Assembly: GCF_902498065.1 (NCBI RefSeq)
Contig: NZ_CABVIR010000003.1
Coordinates: 248,001 to 312,000 of the forward strand
Length of the DNA: 64,000 nt
Direction: 5' to 3'
Source: Pseudomonas fluorescens
GTDB lineage: Bacteria; Pseudomonadota; Gammaproteobacteria; Pseudomonadales; Pseudomonadaceae
Shown: piece by piece, positions 8,092 through 17,105 of the stretch
Layout: the number at the start of each line of letters is the position of its first letter
Numbering within the stretch: position 1 is the first letter of the stretch
Translations under genes and position numbers: made by a program
Notes under the pieces: model-generated
Databases searched by the model: none
Seen by the model: only the letters and a program-made list of their open reading frames with translations
What the model was told of the DNA's origin: nothing

Positions 8092-8838
8092 ATGAATGTC
8101 CTGATCGTTGATGACGAACCCCTTGCCCGCGAGCGCCTGAGCCGAATGGTCGGTGAACTCGAGGGATACAGTGTCCTGGAGCCGAGCGCCACGAACGGCG
8201 AAGAAGCGTTGGCACTGATCGACAGCCACAAACCGGATATCGTGCTGCTCGATATCCGCATGCCGGGCCTCGATGGCCTGCAAGTGGCCGCGCGATTGTG
8301 CGAACGCGAAACGCCGCCAGCCGTGGTGTTTTGCACAGGGCCCGATGAATTTGCCGTGGAAGCCTTGCAGGCTAGCGCCGTAGGCTATCTGGTGAAACCT
8401 GTGCGTACAGAACAATTGCATGAAGCGTTGAAGAAAGCCGAGCGCCCCAATCGCGTCCAGCTCGCGGCGTTGACCCGTCCCGCCGCCGAAACCGGCAGCG
8501 GCCCGCGCAGCCATATCAGCGCCCGCACCCGTAAAGGTATTGAACTGATCCCGTTGGGGCAGGTGGTCTACTTCATTGCGGATCACAAATACGTGACCTT
8601 GCGCCACGAAGGCGGCGAAGTGCTGCTGGATGAGCCGCTCAAGGCCCTTGAAGATGAATTCGGTGACCGATTCGTGCGCATTCACCGCAACGCTCTGGTT
8701 GCCCGCGAACGCATCGAACGCCTGCAACGCACGCCACTGGGGCATTTTCAGTTGTTCCTCAAAGGCCTGAACGGTGACGCCCTGATCGTCAGCCGACGCC
8801 ATGTGGCGGGTGTGCGCAAGATGATGCAACAGCTTTAA
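8092..8838 (+). CDS. algR: AlgR, LytTR-type response regulator
   Basis: A 248-aa regulator with a receiver domain (residues 1-120) and a LytTR DNA-binding domain (about 145-248, including GIELIPLGQVVYFIADHKYVTL and FVRIHRNALVAR). The phospho-acceptor is Asp54 in VLLDIRMPG, with the acidic pocket D7-D8. In P. aeruginosa AlgR, phosphorylated through FimS/AlgZ, controls alginate, type IV pili and virulence genes. No kinase gene is adjacent here, so its partner must be encoded elsewhere or be absent. The ATG at 8092 gives the standard family length. An upstream in-frame Met is dismissed. Confidence 0.95.
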   Translation: MNVLIVDDEPLARERLSRMVGELEGYSVLEPSATNGEEALALIDSHKPDIVLLDIRMPGLDGLQVAARLCERETPPAVVFCTGPDEFAVEALQASAVGYLVKPVRTEQLHEALKKAERPNRVQLAALTRPAAETGSGPRSHISARTRKGIELIPLGQVVYFIADHKYVTLRHEGGEVLLDEPLKALEDEFGDRFVRIHRNALVARERIERLQRTPLGHFQLFLKGLNGDALIVSRRHVAGVRKMMQQL

Positions 8839-8863
8839 CTCGCCACCCGCAGGCGAGTTTCTC
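8837..8863 (+). terminator. terminator after algR
   Basis: AACTCGCC (8837-8844) pairs with GGCGAGTT (8852-8859), followed by TTCTC. The stem begins within the algR stop codon and separates algR from the haem operon. Confidence 0.6.
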
Positions 8864-8976
8864 ACCCGATTGCCGGACGTCCGGGGCCAGGGAGGCCAGG
8901 CAATTCCTGATTCAAGTCAAAGCGGATTTGGCTGAGCTGTTATTATCTGCCGTATCTATTCAGTACGGATTGATCC

Positions 8977-9918
8977 ATGTCCTCTCGCGAAATCCGCATC
9001 GCCACCCGCAAAAGTGCTCTCGCCCTGTGGCAGGCCGAATACGTCAAAGCCCGTCTGGAAGAGGCCCATCCGGGTCTGCTCGTGACGTTGGTGCCCATGG
9101 TCAGTCGCGGTGACAAGCTGCTCGACTCGCCGCTGTCGAAAATCGGCGGCAAGGGGCTGTTCGTCAAGGAGCTGGAAACCGCGCTGCTGGAAAATGAAGC
9201 CGACATCGCCGTGCACTCCATGAAAGACGTACCGATGGACTTTCCGCAAGGCCTCGGTCTGTTCTGCATCTGCGAGCGAGAAGACCCGCGCGATGCCTTC
9301 GTCTCCAATACCTATGCCAGCCTGGACGAATTGCCGTCAGGCAGCATCGTCGGCACCTCCAGCCTGCGCCGTCAGGCGCAGTTGCTGACCCGTCGTCCGG
9401 ACCTGGAAATCCGCTTCCTGCGCGGTAATGTCAACACGCGCCTGGCCAAGCTTGATGCCGGCGAGTACGACGCCATCATCCTCGCGGCGGCCGGCCTGAT
9501 TCGCCTTGGCTTCGAAGATCGCATCACCTCTGCCATCAGCGTCGATGACAGCCTGCCGGCCGGTGGCCAAGGCGCCGTGGGCATCGAATGCCGCTCCGCC
9601 GACCGCGAAATTCACGCCTTGCTCGCGCCGCTGCACCATCAGGACACCGCCACCCGTGTCACTGCCGAACGTGCTCTCAACAAACATCTGAATGGCGGTT
9701 GCCAGGTGCCGATCGCCTGCTACGCCGTGCTGGAAGGCGAGCAGATCTGGTTGCGTGGTCTGGTGGGTGATCCGAGCGGCGGCCTGCTGCTCAGCGCCGA
9801 AGCCCGTGCGCCGCGCGGCGATGCCGAGGCGCTGGGTGTGCAAGTGGCCGAAGACCTTCTGAGCCAGGGTGCCAACGACATTCTGAAAGCGGTCTACGGT
9901 GAGGCAGGTCACGAGTGA
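8977..9918 (+). CDS. hemC: HemC, porphobilinogen deaminase
   Basis: Polymerises four porphobilinogens to hydroxymethylbilane using a covalently bound dipyrromethane cofactor. The 313-aa protein has the N-terminal [15 protein letters not shown] motif, catalytic Asp in VHSMKDVP (80-87), basic residues SSLRRQAQL (128-136) that hold the growing chain, and Cys242 in NGGCQVP as cofactor attachment site. It is the first gene of hemC-hemD-hemX-hemY. It overlaps hemD by four bases (GTGA), which implies translational coupling. Confidence 0.97.
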   Translation: MSSREIRIATRKSALALWQAEYVKARLEEAHPGLLVTLVPMVSRGDKLLDSPLSKIGGKGLFVKELETALLENEADIAVHSMKDVPMDFPQGLGLFCICEREDPRDAFVSNTYASLDELPSGSIVGTSSLRRQAQLLTRRPDLEIRFLRGNVNTRLAKLDAGEYDAIILAAAGLIRLGFEDRITSAISVDDSLPAGGQGAVGIECRSADREIHALLAPLHHQDTATRVTAERALNKHLNGGCQVPIACYAVLEGEQIWLRGLVGDPSGGLLLSAEARAPRGDAEALGVQVAEDLLSQGANDILKAVYGEAGHE

Positions 9919-10682
9919 CGAGCTGGCGCCTGCTGCTGACGCGTCCGGCGGATGAGTCGGCGGCGCTGAGCGCTGTGTTGGCCGAAGCGGGGATTTTCAG
10001 CAGCCGTTTGCCGCTTTTGGAAATTGAACCGATTCCTGTCTTTGCCACAATGCGCCAGGTGATTCAGGATCTGGAGCGTTATTGCGCGGTGATCGTGGTC
10101 AGCAAGCCTGCCGCCAGAATCGCGGTGGAACTGGTCGACCAGTACTGGTCGCAACCACCGCGCCTGAAGTGGTTCAGCGTGGGCGCAGCGACGGCACAGA
10201 TCCTTGATGAACACGGGTTGGACGTGAGTTTCCCCGGCGAGGGTGATGACAGCGAAGCCTTGCTGGGGCTTGCGTCGTTGCGCGAGGCGGTCGCACGGCC
10301 CGATCCACGGGTATTGATCATGCGGGGAGAGGGCGGGCGCGAGTTGCTCGCTGAGCGTTTGCGCGAGCTTGGTGCTAGTGTCGAGTATCTGGAGTTGTAT
10401 CGCCGCGAGCTCCCACAGTATCCGCCGGCAGCATTGCCAGAGCGGATCAAAGTGGAACGCTTGAACGGGCTGGTGGTCAGCAGTGGACAGGGTTTTGAGC
10501 ACTTGTATCAATTGGCCGGCGATGCCTGGCCGCAATTGGCGCGGTTGCCGTTGTTTGTACCAAGCCCCAGGGTCGCTGAGCTGGCACGAGCCGCCGGGGC
10601 CCAAACAGTTGTGGATTGTCGTGGCGCCAGTGCCGCGGCTTTGCTGACGGCGTTACGGGAGCATCCCGAACCCGTTCTCTGA
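9915..10682 (+). CDS. hemD: HemD, uroporphyrinogen-III synthase
   Basis: Cyclises hydroxymethylbilane, inverting ring D, to uroporphyrinogen III. The 255-aa protein has the two-lobed HemD fold: [21 protein letters not shown] at the start, [11 protein letters not shown]-type segment around residue 90, and the C-terminal [15 protein letters not shown] and [15 protein letters not shown] lobe typical of the family, which is poorly conserved overall. The GTG start lies in the overlap with hemC. Confidence 0.93.
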   Translation: MTSWRLLLTRPADESAALSAVLAEAGIFSSRLPLLEIEPIPVFATMRQVIQDLERYCAVIVVSKPAARIAVELVDQYWSQPPRLKWFSVGAATAQILDEHGLDVSFPGEGDDSEALLGLASLREAVARPDPRVLIMRGEGGRELLAERLRELGASVEYLELYRRELPQYPPAALPERIKVERLNGLVVSSGQGFEHLYQLAGDAWPQLARLPLFVPSPRVAELARAAGAQTVVDCRGASAAALLTALREHPEPVL

Positions 10683-10698
10683 TGCAAAGGATGGATAC

Positions 10699-11853
10699 GT
10701 GAACGAAACAGCCTTGCCTAAAGATGACGTGAAGCCAGTGCTTGATGCGCCGGCTGAAGCACCGGTTGAAAGTGCACCACCCGCTGCAGTGCAGCGCCGA
10801 GGCAATGGGCTGGCGATCGTCGCGTTGCTGCTGGGCGCCGCCGGTGTGGCGGTGGGCGGTTGGGGCGTCTGGCAGGTGCGTCACCTGCAAGCCAATACGC
10901 AGCAGCAGTTGAGTCAGGTGCAGGCGTTGAACGATCAGGCGCAAAGCCTGAAGCTCAACGAACAGCGCCTGAGTGCGCGGCTTGAGCAAATGCCTGCCGC
11001 CGAAGAGCTGGACGCTCGCAGCCGTCTGGTGATTCAACTGCAAGGCGATCAGCAGCGCTTGAACCAACGCCTGGAAACTGTCCTCGGTGCCAGCCGCAAG
11101 GATTGGCGTCTGGCCGAGGCCGAGCACCTGCTGCGCCTGGCTAGCCTGCGTCTTTCGGCGTTGCAGGACATCAGCAGCGCCCAGGCGCTGGTGCAGGGCG
11201 CCGACGAAATTCTTCGTGAACAGAACGATCCGGGTTCCTTTGCCGCTCGCGAGCAAGTGGCGAAAACCCTGGTCGCCTTGCGCAGTACCGAACAGCCGGA
11301 TCGCACCGGTCTGTTCCTGCGACTGGGTGCATTGCGCGATCAGGTGGTCAATCTCACCGAGTTGGCTCCCGAGTACAAGGACCGGGGCGATTCGCTGTTG
11401 GGCCTGACCGCCGATGGAGACGGCGCCAGTCGTTGGGCGCAGTGGTGGGATCAGATCTCGCGTTACATCCGCATCGATTTCAATGCCGATAAAAATGTCC
11501 GTCCGCTGCTGGCAGGGCAGAGCCTGAGCCAAGTGCGCCTGGCCCTGAGCCTGGCGCTGGAGCAGGCGCAGTGGGCTGCGCTCAATGGTCAGGCTGCGGT
11601 TTACACCCAGGCGTTGGCCGAGGCGCGGGACGTGCTCAAGGGTAATTTCAACCCGGACAACCCGCAGAGCAAAGTGATGCTCGAGCAGGTGGGTGAGTTG
11701 AGCAAGCAGCCAGTCACCGTGGTCACGCCGGATCTGACCGGCACGCTGAGCGCAGTTCAGGGCTATCTCGAGCGACGTAATGTCAACGCCGAGGACTCGA
11801 TCAAACCCATGGCCAAACCTGCCGCAAGCACCGCGCAGGAGGCCACGCCATGA
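10699..11853 (+). CDS. hemX: HemX, membrane-anchored haem-operon protein
   Basis: A 384-aa protein with a Pro/Ala-rich cytoplasmic head, one transmembrane helix (about residues 38-59, GLAIVALLLGAAGVAVGG) and a long periplasmic coiled-coil (QQQLSQVQALNDQAQSLKLNEQR onward). It belongs to the HemX/DUF513 family always found between hemD and hemY in gammaproteobacteria. A uroporphyrinogen-III methyltransferase role was suggested historically but no methyltransferase fold is visible here. A structural role is more likely. Its stop overlaps the hemY start (ATGA). Confidence 0.9.
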   Translation: MNETALPKDDVKPVLDAPAEAPVESAPPAAVQRRGNGLAIVALLLGAAGVAVGGWGVWQVRHLQANTQQQLSQVQALNDQAQSLKLNEQRLSARLEQMPAAEELDARSRLVIQLQGDQQRLNQRLETVLGASRKDWRLAEAEHLLRLASLRLSALQDISSAQALVQGADEILREQNDPGSFAAREQVAKTLVALRSTEQPDRTGLFLRLGALRDQVVNLTELAPEYKDRGDSLLGLTADGDGASRWAQWWDQISRYIRIDFNADKNVRPLLAGQSLSQVRLALSLALEQAQWAALNGQAAVYTQALAEARDVLKGNFNPDNPQSKVMLEQVGELSKQPVTVVTPDLTGTLSAVQGYLERRNVNAEDSIKPMAKPAASTAQEATP

Positions 11854-13088
11854 AACGCCTCTATGTGATCGTGTTTCTGGCCATCGCCGTTGCTGCCGCG
11901 CTGGGGCTGGCGATTGCCGAGCATTCCGGCTACGTGCTGATCGCCTACAAGAGCTTCCGTTTCGAATCGAGCCTGTGGGCCACCCTGGCGCTGGTGGCGG
12001 TGCTATGGCTGGTGTTCTGGGGTATCAAGGCGTTGATCGAATTGGTGATGACCTCCAGCGGCGTGGTCAATCCCTGGTCACGGCGCAATCGCAGTCGTCG
12101 GGTGCAAGTGGCAATCGAACACGGTCAGTTGGACTTGGCTGAAGGTCGCTGGGCCAGCGCTCAGCGTCATCTGCATCGCGCCGCCGAAGCCGAGCGCCAG
12201 CCGCTGCTTTACTACCTCGGCGCTGCCCGCGCGGCGAACGAACAAGGTCATTACGAGGAAAGTGACAACCTGCTGGAGCGCGCGCTGGAGCGACAGCCTC
12301 AGGCCGAGTTGGCGATTGCCCTGAGTCACGCCCAATTGCAGACCGACCGTGGCGACACCGACGGCGCCCTGGCGACGTTGCAGGCGATGCATGAGCGTCA
12401 TCCTCATAACGTACAGACCTTGCGCCAGTTGCAGCGCTTGCATCAACAGCGCGGTGACTGGTCAGCGGTGATTCGCCTGTTGCCGGAGCTGCGCAAGGAC
12501 AAGGTCTTGCCAGCGGCCGAGCTGGCCGAACTCGAGCGCCGGGCGTGGGGTGAAAACCTGTCCCTGGCAGCGCGTCAGGAAGAAGATGGAACGGTGGGTT
12601 TGCAATCGCTCAACCGCGCCTGGCAACAACTGACGTCGGCTCAGCGCCAGGAACCGCAGTTGGTATTGGCCTATGCCGAGCAACTTCGTCAACTGGGTGC
12701 GCAGGTTGAGGCCGAAGAGGTCCTGCGAACGGCGCTCAAGCGCAACTACGACAGCCATCTGGCACGCCTTTACGGGCTGGTTCGCGGCAGTGATTCTGCT
12801 CGTCAATTGCAGACCGCCGAGGGCTGGCTCAAGGATCATCCGGCTGACCCGAGCCTGCTGCTGACCCTCGGTCGCCTGTGCCTGCAAAGCAGTTTGTGGG
12901 GCAAGGCTCGGGACTATCTGGAAAGCAGCCTGCGTGTGCAGCGCAACCCGGAAGCCTGTGCCGAGCTGGCTCGACTGTTGGCGCAATTGGGCGACACCGA
13001 GCGCAGCAATCAACTGTTTCAGGAAGGCCTTGGCCTGCTGGACGAACGCTTGCTGGCAGCGCCGTTGCCGGTGCCGGTTCACGCTTGA
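11850..13088 (+). CDS. hemY: HemY, membrane TPR protein of haem synthesis
   Basis: A 412-aa protein with two N-terminal membrane helices (about residues 3-22 and 42-62) followed by a cytoplasmic array of tetratricopeptide repeats (GRWASAQRHLHRAAEAERQP, HYEESDNLLERALERQPQA and later copies). This is the gammaproteobacterial HemY family, linked to late protoporphyrin synthesis and distinct from the Bacillus oxidase of the same name. Its role is probably scaffolding. It is the last gene of the hemCDXY operon and is followed by a strong stem at 13093. Confidence 0.92.
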   Translation: MKRLYVIVFLAIAVAAALGLAIAEHSGYVLIAYKSFRFESSLWATLALVAVLWLVFWGIKALIELVMTSSGVVNPWSRRNRSRRVQVAIEHGQLDLAEGRWASAQRHLHRAAEAERQPLLYYLGAARAANEQGHYEESDNLLERALERQPQAELAIALSHAQLQTDRGDTDGALATLQAMHERHPHNVQTLRQLQRLHQQRGDWSAVIRLLPELRKDKVLPAAELAELERRAWGENLSLAARQEEDGTVGLQSLNRAWQQLTSAQRQEPQLVLAYAEQLRQLGAQVEAEEVLRTALKRNYDSHLARLYGLVRGSDSARQLQTAEGWLKDHPADPSLLLTLGRLCLQSSLWGKARDYLESSLRVQRNPEACAELARLLAQLGDTERSNQLFQEGLGLLDERLLAAPLPVPVHA

Positions 13089-13092
13089 TTGT

Positions 13093-13120
13093 GTGGCGAG
13101 GGAGCAAACGCCCTCGCCAC
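13093..13120 (+). terminator. stem after hemY
   Basis: GTGGCGAGGG (13093-13102) pairs perfectly with CCCTCGCCAC (13111-13120) across an eight-base loop, four bases after the hemY stop. The sequence resembles a P. fluorescens intergenic repeat and lacks a T tract, so it may stabilise the mRNA end instead of acting as a true terminator. Confidence 0.6.
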
Positions 13121-13171
13121 AAAGTAGGTGTTGCAACGACGTTTTCTTACTCTCGTAATGCCTCGACGGCA

Positions 13172-13189
13172 TAGTCCTACAGAGGACTA
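13172..13189 (+). other. hairpin in the dsbB leader region
   Basis: TAGTCCT and AGGACTA form a perfect 7-bp stem with an ACAG loop, about 130 bases before the dsbB start. It is too short and AT-balanced to be a clear terminator. It could be part of the 5 prime untranslated region or an operator. Confidence 0.35.
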
Positions 13190-13317
13190 CACCTGATCCT
13201 CTCGCTTCTGTCGGGAATTCCCTACACCTCTGTTGAAGTGTCCGTGCTGGCTTACCTTGAAAGGCTGGCGCGCTTTCCTCTACCGTAACCACTTGTCTCT
13301 ACTGGTACGGAAAAGCC

Positions 13318-13869
13318 ATGTCGTTGGCCCGCTCACGCTCCTTGTTCTTCATGGTTTTCATTGCCGGCACCCTGGCTTTGGGCGTTTCCTACTATCTGGA
13401 ATATGCAGTCGGTCTCAAGCCCTGCGGGCTGTGCCGTTTACAGCGGATTTGCCTGGCGATGCTCACGGGCGTCTGCCTGATGGCTTCGGTTCATGGTCCC
13501 GGCCGCTTCGGTTCGCTCCTGTATTGGCTGCTCGGTCTGCTGTGCAGTCTGGCAGGTACGGTGACAGCGTGGCGTCAGGTGTTGTTGCAAGGCGATCCGG
13601 TGCAACAGCTGTCAGCGTGTTCGCTCAATCTGGCGGATCCGTCCGCAAGCACTCCCTTGGTTTATGTGGTACAGCAGATGTTCAAAGGTGCGGCCGAATG
13701 CGCACAGATTTCCTGGACGCTGTTCGACCTGAGCATCCCCGAGTGGAGTCTGCTCTTCTTCATCGCCATGACGACCCTGAGTGTTTATCAGGTGCTGCGC
13801 GTTGTCTGGATAGCCTGTCAGCGACCGCTCAGCGGCACGTCGTCGCACCGGGTGCTGGCGGGCGATTAA
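13318..13869 (+). CDS. dsbH: DsbB/DsbH-type disulfide bond formation protein
   Basis: Inner-membrane oxidase that reoxidises DsbA and passes electrons to quinone. The 183-aa protein has four hydrophobic segments and both redox pairs: Cys36-Cys39 (PCGLC) in the first periplasmic loop and Cys101/Cys128 in the second (LSACSLN and AAECAQ). The conserved quinone-side Arg lies in CRLQRIC. Pseudomonas carries two such proteins. The copy beside algQ is called DsbH, so the symbol rests on synteny. Confidence 0.9.
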   Translation: MSLARSRSLFFMVFIAGTLALGVSYYLEYAVGLKPCGLCRLQRICLAMLTGVCLMASVHGPGRFGSLLYWLLGLLCSLAGTVTAWRQVLLQGDPVQQLSACSLNLADPSASTPLVYVVQQMFKGAAECAQISWTLFDLSIPEWSLLFFIAMTTLSVYQVLRVVWIACQRPLSGTSSHRVLAGD

Positions 13870-14047
13870 ACACTTGTATGAACTTTATCTCCTGCGTACC
13901 TTGAAGCCACAGTCGCGCGGGCATAATCTGGCCCGCACGTGTCATTGGAATTATGTTGCTCGAATGACGCTCTGCCTGGCCGATTCTTGATCTTCAAGTG
14001 TGCGACAGGTGTAGGGCAGCATGACCCACAAGGGAAGAGAGATCACC

Positions 14048-14506
14048 ATGCTCGAAAGTTGTCAGAATGCTCAGGAACGCTGGGGTGGAGTGCATCTGCT
14101 GATCGATCGCTGGTTGCAGGAGCGTCACGAACTGGTTCGGGCCTATGATGATCTCGGCGCCAAGCCTGAGGCTCTGGGTGAAAACCGCAAACCATTGCAG
14201 GAATTCTGCGGCGTGCTGGTCGATTATGTATCTGCCGGGCACTTCGAGATCTACGAACAGCTGACGGGGGAAGCCAAGGCTTTCAACGACAAGCGTGGTT
14301 TGGAGCTCGCCGAGACGATCTACCCGCGCATCGACGTCATCACCGAAAAGCTGCTCGCGTTCAACGACCTGTGTGATGCAGGCAAGTGCGTTGCAGAGAA
14401 ATTCAAGGAGCTGGGTGGCCTGTTGCACGAGCGCTTCGAACTGGAAGATTGCCTGATCGAAGTGCTGCACACCGCTCATAAGGAAGAGGATTCGGTTCAG
14501 GCCTGA
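14048..14506 (+). CDS. algQ: AlgQ/Rsd, anti-sigma-70 regulator
   Basis: A 152-aa all-helical protein of the Rsd/AlgQ family, which binds region 4 of sigma-70 and frees core RNA polymerase for alternative sigma factors. In Pseudomonas it influences alginate and siderophore genes. Family signatures: [22 protein letters not shown] at the start and [18 protein letters not shown] near the end. The inner ATG at 14048 is preferred, because the longer frame from 14021 begins with nine non-conserved residues and GAAGAGA precedes 14048. A bidirectional terminator separates it from the convergent FKBP gene. Confidence 0.94.
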   Translation: MLESCQNAQERWGGVHLLIDRWLQERHELVRAYDDLGAKPEALGENRKPLQEFCGVLVDYVSAGHFEIYEQLTGEAKAFNDKRGLELAETIYPRIDVITEKLLAFNDLCDAGKCVAEKFKELGGLLHERFELEDCLIEVLHTAHKEEDSVQA

Positions 14507-14526
14507 TCCCTTTCCAGTCACACCTC

Positions 14527-14557
14527 AAAACGGTGCGCTATGCGCGCCGTTTTTCGT
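14527..14557. terminator. bidirectional terminator algQ / FKBP gene
   Basis: AAAACGGTGCGC (14527-14538) pairs with GCGCGCCGTTTT (14542-14553) with one G-T pair and a three-base loop, flanked by A and T runs on both sides. It serves the convergent algQ and FKBP genes. Confidence 0.85.
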
Positions 14558-14566
14558 TTGTGTCAT

Positions 14567-15232
14567 TCAGCTTGTGGCGCCGCGCAATTCGACTTCGAAT
14601 ACCAGCGGCGTGAACGGCTCGATCAAGTCGCCGGCCCCGTCGGCGCCATAGGCCTGGGCCGAAGGAATCACCAGTCGCCATTTCGCACCGACCGGCATGT
14701 TTTGCAGCGCGCTGCGCCATCCGCTGATCACGCTGTCGAGACTGAACCACTGCGGCTGAGTGTTCTGATCGAATACCGTGCCGTCGGGAAGGCGTCCGAT
14801 GTACAGCACCTGGACTTTGCCATTCGGGCCGGCTTTCGCGCCGGTGCCGGGTGTCAGCTCCGTCAGCAGTATTCCATCGGCCAATTCGCGAACGCCAGGT
14901 CGGGTTTTTTCTTCGGCGAGAAACCGGTGCTCTTTTTCGAGGGCGGCTTCGCTCTGCGGCGGAGTGGGCTGCAAGGCTGCCTGCGCTTCGTGCTCGGTAA
15001 GAATCTGTTCGATCTGCTCATCTTTCAGGGCCAGGGGTTTGCCTTGATAGGCTTGCTGCAAGCCTTCGACAAGCGCCTGCAGTTGCAGGTCGGGAACCTC
15101 CAGACGCAAGCGTTCGCCGAGACTCGCGCCGAGGCTGTAAGCGAGATCGTGAGCTTCGTTTTCCTTGGTTTTTTCGGCGGCTTGGGCGATGGAAAAAAAC
15201 ACGCACAGCGATAAAAAAAAGTAGCGCGACAT
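14567..15232 (-). CDS. FKBP-type peptidyl-prolyl cis-trans isomerase, periplasmic
   Basis: A 221-aa exported foldase of the FkpA/FklB type. A signal peptide (MSRYFFLSLCVFFSIAQA, cut after residue 18) precedes a helical dimerisation domain (about 25-110) and a C-terminal FKBP domain (about 120-218) with VQVLYIGRLPDGTVFDQN, VISGWRSALQNMPVGAKW and LVFEVEL. ATG at 15232 is chosen because GGAG is seven bases upstream. The GTG two codons earlier is poorly placed. It lies back to back with algP, a fixed arrangement in pseudomonads. Confidence 0.92.
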   Translation of the reverse strand: MSRYFFLSLCVFFSIAQAAEKTKENEAHDLAYSLGASLGERLRLEVPDLQLQALVEGLQQAYQGKPLALKDEQIEQILTEHEAQAALQPTPPQSEAALEKEHRFLAEEKTRPGVRELADGILLTELTPGTGAKAGPNGKVQVLYIGRLPDGTVFDQNTQPQWFSLDSVISGWRSALQNMPVGAKWRLVIPSAQAYGADGAGDLIEPFTPLVFEVELRGATS

Positions 15233-15424
15233 GGGCACTCTCCGACCTGAGATGCGGCAGATTATGCCAGTGTGAATGCGTTCGACAGTGAACTTGTTTT
15301 GCGCAAGCGCAGGAGATTTTCAATCCATTGCAACGCAGCGCTTTCGATACTGTCAACATGCCCTAGCGGCGGTCCCTGCAGAGGTCTAGTATGAGCCGCA
15401 CCCACGTCAGCCAGGAGGTAAACC

Positions 15425-16594
15425 ATGTCGGCCACCAAGAAGCCTGTAAATACCCCGTTGCACTTACTCCAACAACTCTCGGGCAGCCTGCTTGAGCATT
15501 TGGAAACCGCTTGTTCCCAAGCCTTGGCTGATGCTGAAAAACTGCTCGCCAAACTGGAAAAACAGCGCGGAAAAGCGCAGGAAAAATTGCACAAATCCCG
15601 CACCAAATTGCAGGACGCTGCGGCAGCCGGCAAAGCCAAGGCACAAGCCAAGGCGAAGGACGGCGTGCAGCAACTCGAAGACGTACTCGATGCCCTCAAG
15701 GATCGTCAGTCCGACACTCGGGCCTACATTCTGCAACTCAAGCGCGATGCTCAAGAAAGCCTGAAACTGGCCCAGGGCGTCGGTCGCGTACAAGAGGCTG
15801 TCGGCAAGGCGTTGTCCCTGCGTTCGGCCAAGTCTGCTGCAGCCCCTGCCAAGAAAGTCGCTGCCAAACCGGCTGCTGCAAAAGCACCGGCCAAGCCTGC
15901 CGCCAAGGCACCTGTGAAAGCAGCGGCGAAACCTGCAGCTAAACCTGCTGCGAAAAAACCGGTTGCGGCCAGTGCTGCAAAACCGGCTGCGAAAACTGCA
16001 GCTGCCAAACCTGCCGCCAAGCCAGCCGCTGCGAAATCTGCTGCCAAAACCGCTGCTGCCAAGCCTACTGTTGCGAAAACTGCAGCTGCTAAACCGGCCG
16101 CCAGAACGGCTGCCGCCAAACCTGCTGCGACGAAAACTGCAGCTGCCAAACCTGCGGCAAAACCAGCCGCTAAAACCGCCGCTGCGAAACCTGCCGCCAA
16201 GCCTGCTGCAAAACCAGTCGCGGCAAAAACCGCTGCCAAGTCAGCCGCAAAACCAGCTGCTAAAACGGCCGCAAAACCAGCTGCAAAACCAGCCGCAAAA
16301 ACTGCTGCTGCCAAACCTGCTGCCAAGCCAGCCGTTGCCAAACCAGCAACAGCAGCCAAACCTGCCGCTGCTAAACCGGCCGCAAAACCAGCCGCCAAGC
16401 CGGCGGCCAAACCCGCCGTGAAAAAGCCGGTTGCCGTTGCCAAGCCGACCCCGGCTCCTGCTGCCAAACCAGCGACGCCAGCGCCATCCGCTTCGGCCGC
16501 TCCAGCGCCAGCAGTCTCCACTTCGACAGCTACCACTGCGCCAACGCCGGTAGTGCCGTCGAGCTCCAGCTCCACCCCAACCAGCGCTTCCTAA
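15425..16594 (+). CDS. algP: AlgP, histone H1-like repeat regulator
   Basis: A 389-aa protein with a helical N-terminal part (about 1-135, ending ALSLRSAKSA) and a C-terminal tail of some 210 residues built from Lys-Pro-Ala-Ala and Ala-Ala-Lys units, then a Pro/Ala/Ser/Thr end. AlgP (AlgR3) is a DNA-binding activator of alginate genes in P. aeruginosa, and its tail resembles eukaryotic histone H1. The DNA at 15840-16440 is a mass of imperfect short repeats and is expected to vary in length between strains. Its end overlaps the convergent gene at 16591 by four bases. Confidence 0.93.
   Translation: MSATKKPVNTPLHLLQQLSGSLLEHLETACSQALADAEKLLAKLEKQRGKAQEKLHKSRTKLQDAAAAGKAKAQAKAKDGVQQLEDVLDALKDRQSDTRAYILQLKRDAQESLKLAQGVGRVQEAVGKALSLRSAKSAAAPAKKVAAKPAAAKAPAKPAAKAPVKAAAKPAAKPAAKKPVAASAAKPAAKTAAAKPAAKPAAAKSAAKTAAAKPTVAKTAAAKPAARTAAAKPAATKTAAAKPAAKPAAKTAAAKPAAKPAAKPVAAKTAAKSAAKPAAKTAAKPAAKPAAKTAAAKPAAKPAVAKPATAAKPAAAKPAAKPAAKPAAKPAVKKPVAVAKPTPAPAAKPATPAPSASAAPAPAVSTSTATTAPTPVVPSSSSSTPTSAS
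15840..16440 (+). repeat. algP imperfect short tandem repeats
   Basis: About 600 bases of GCTGCCAAACCTGCC-like units encoding Lys-Pro-Ala-Ala and related tetrapeptides. Units are degenerate at third positions, which shows long selection on the protein instead of a recent expansion. Rearrangement in the corresponding region of P. aeruginosa algP has been reported. Confidence 0.85.
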
Positions 16595-17055
16595 GTGCCG
16601 GTTGCCGCGACGCGCAGCTGATGCAGCGCGTCGCGGTCCAGGTGGGCGGCGCCCGCCGCCACACCCTCCAGCCAGGCCGATGAATCGGTCGCTTCATACT
16701 GCGGCCAACTTTGCGCCAGACGCTCCAGTCGCAACAACAGATGCCGTTCGGCTTCCATCTCCAGCGCCTTGACTTCCTGGCGCAAACTATTCAGCTCGGT
16801 ATCCACGCTCGCGGCGGCTTTCCATTGCAGTCGCAAGGTGCGTAACGGTTGCACGACATCCGCGTCCCAGGGCCCGGCTAGATCACGCAGCAGCTGTAAG
16901 CGTTGTTCGTTGCAGGTAACGCCACGCTCTCCCAGCCATAGCCCACACAGCAACAGGCACACATTCACCCCCGCCGACTGCAAGGTCAGGCACGCGGCTT
17001 CAACGCCGGGACGGGCGTAAGTGCCAAGGGAAAAGCTCCACAGGTCAGAGGACAT
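16591..17055 (-). CDS. TIGR02444 family protein
   Basis: A 154-aa cytoplasmic protein starting MSSDLWSFSLGTYARPGVEAACLTLQ, the hallmark of family TIGR02444 (DUF2390), conserved in pseudomonads between algP and the ABC-F gene. The sequence is largely helical with Leu-rich segments (LTLQSAGVNVCLLLCGLWLGERG). Function is unknown. It converges on algP, sharing four bases, and diverges from the ABC-F gene with a 50-base gap holding both promoters. Confidence 0.85.
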   Translation of the reverse strand: MSSDLWSFSLGTYARPGVEAACLTLQSAGVNVCLLLCGLWLGERGVTCNEQRLQLLRDLAGPWDADVVQPLRTLRLQWKAAASVDTELNSLRQEVKALEMEAERHLLLRLERLAQSWPQYEATDSSAWLEGVAAGAAHLDRDALHQLRVAATGT

Positions 17056-17105
17056 AGTGCTACTCGCGCCAGTTGCGAGCGAAGCTGGTAGACTCCGCCG
17101 CCATT

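Noticed and set aside
15840-16440. Possible CRISPR-like or satellite array
   Set aside because: The repeats are short, degenerate, contiguous and in frame, coding for the Lys/Pro/Ala tail of AlgP. No spacers exist.
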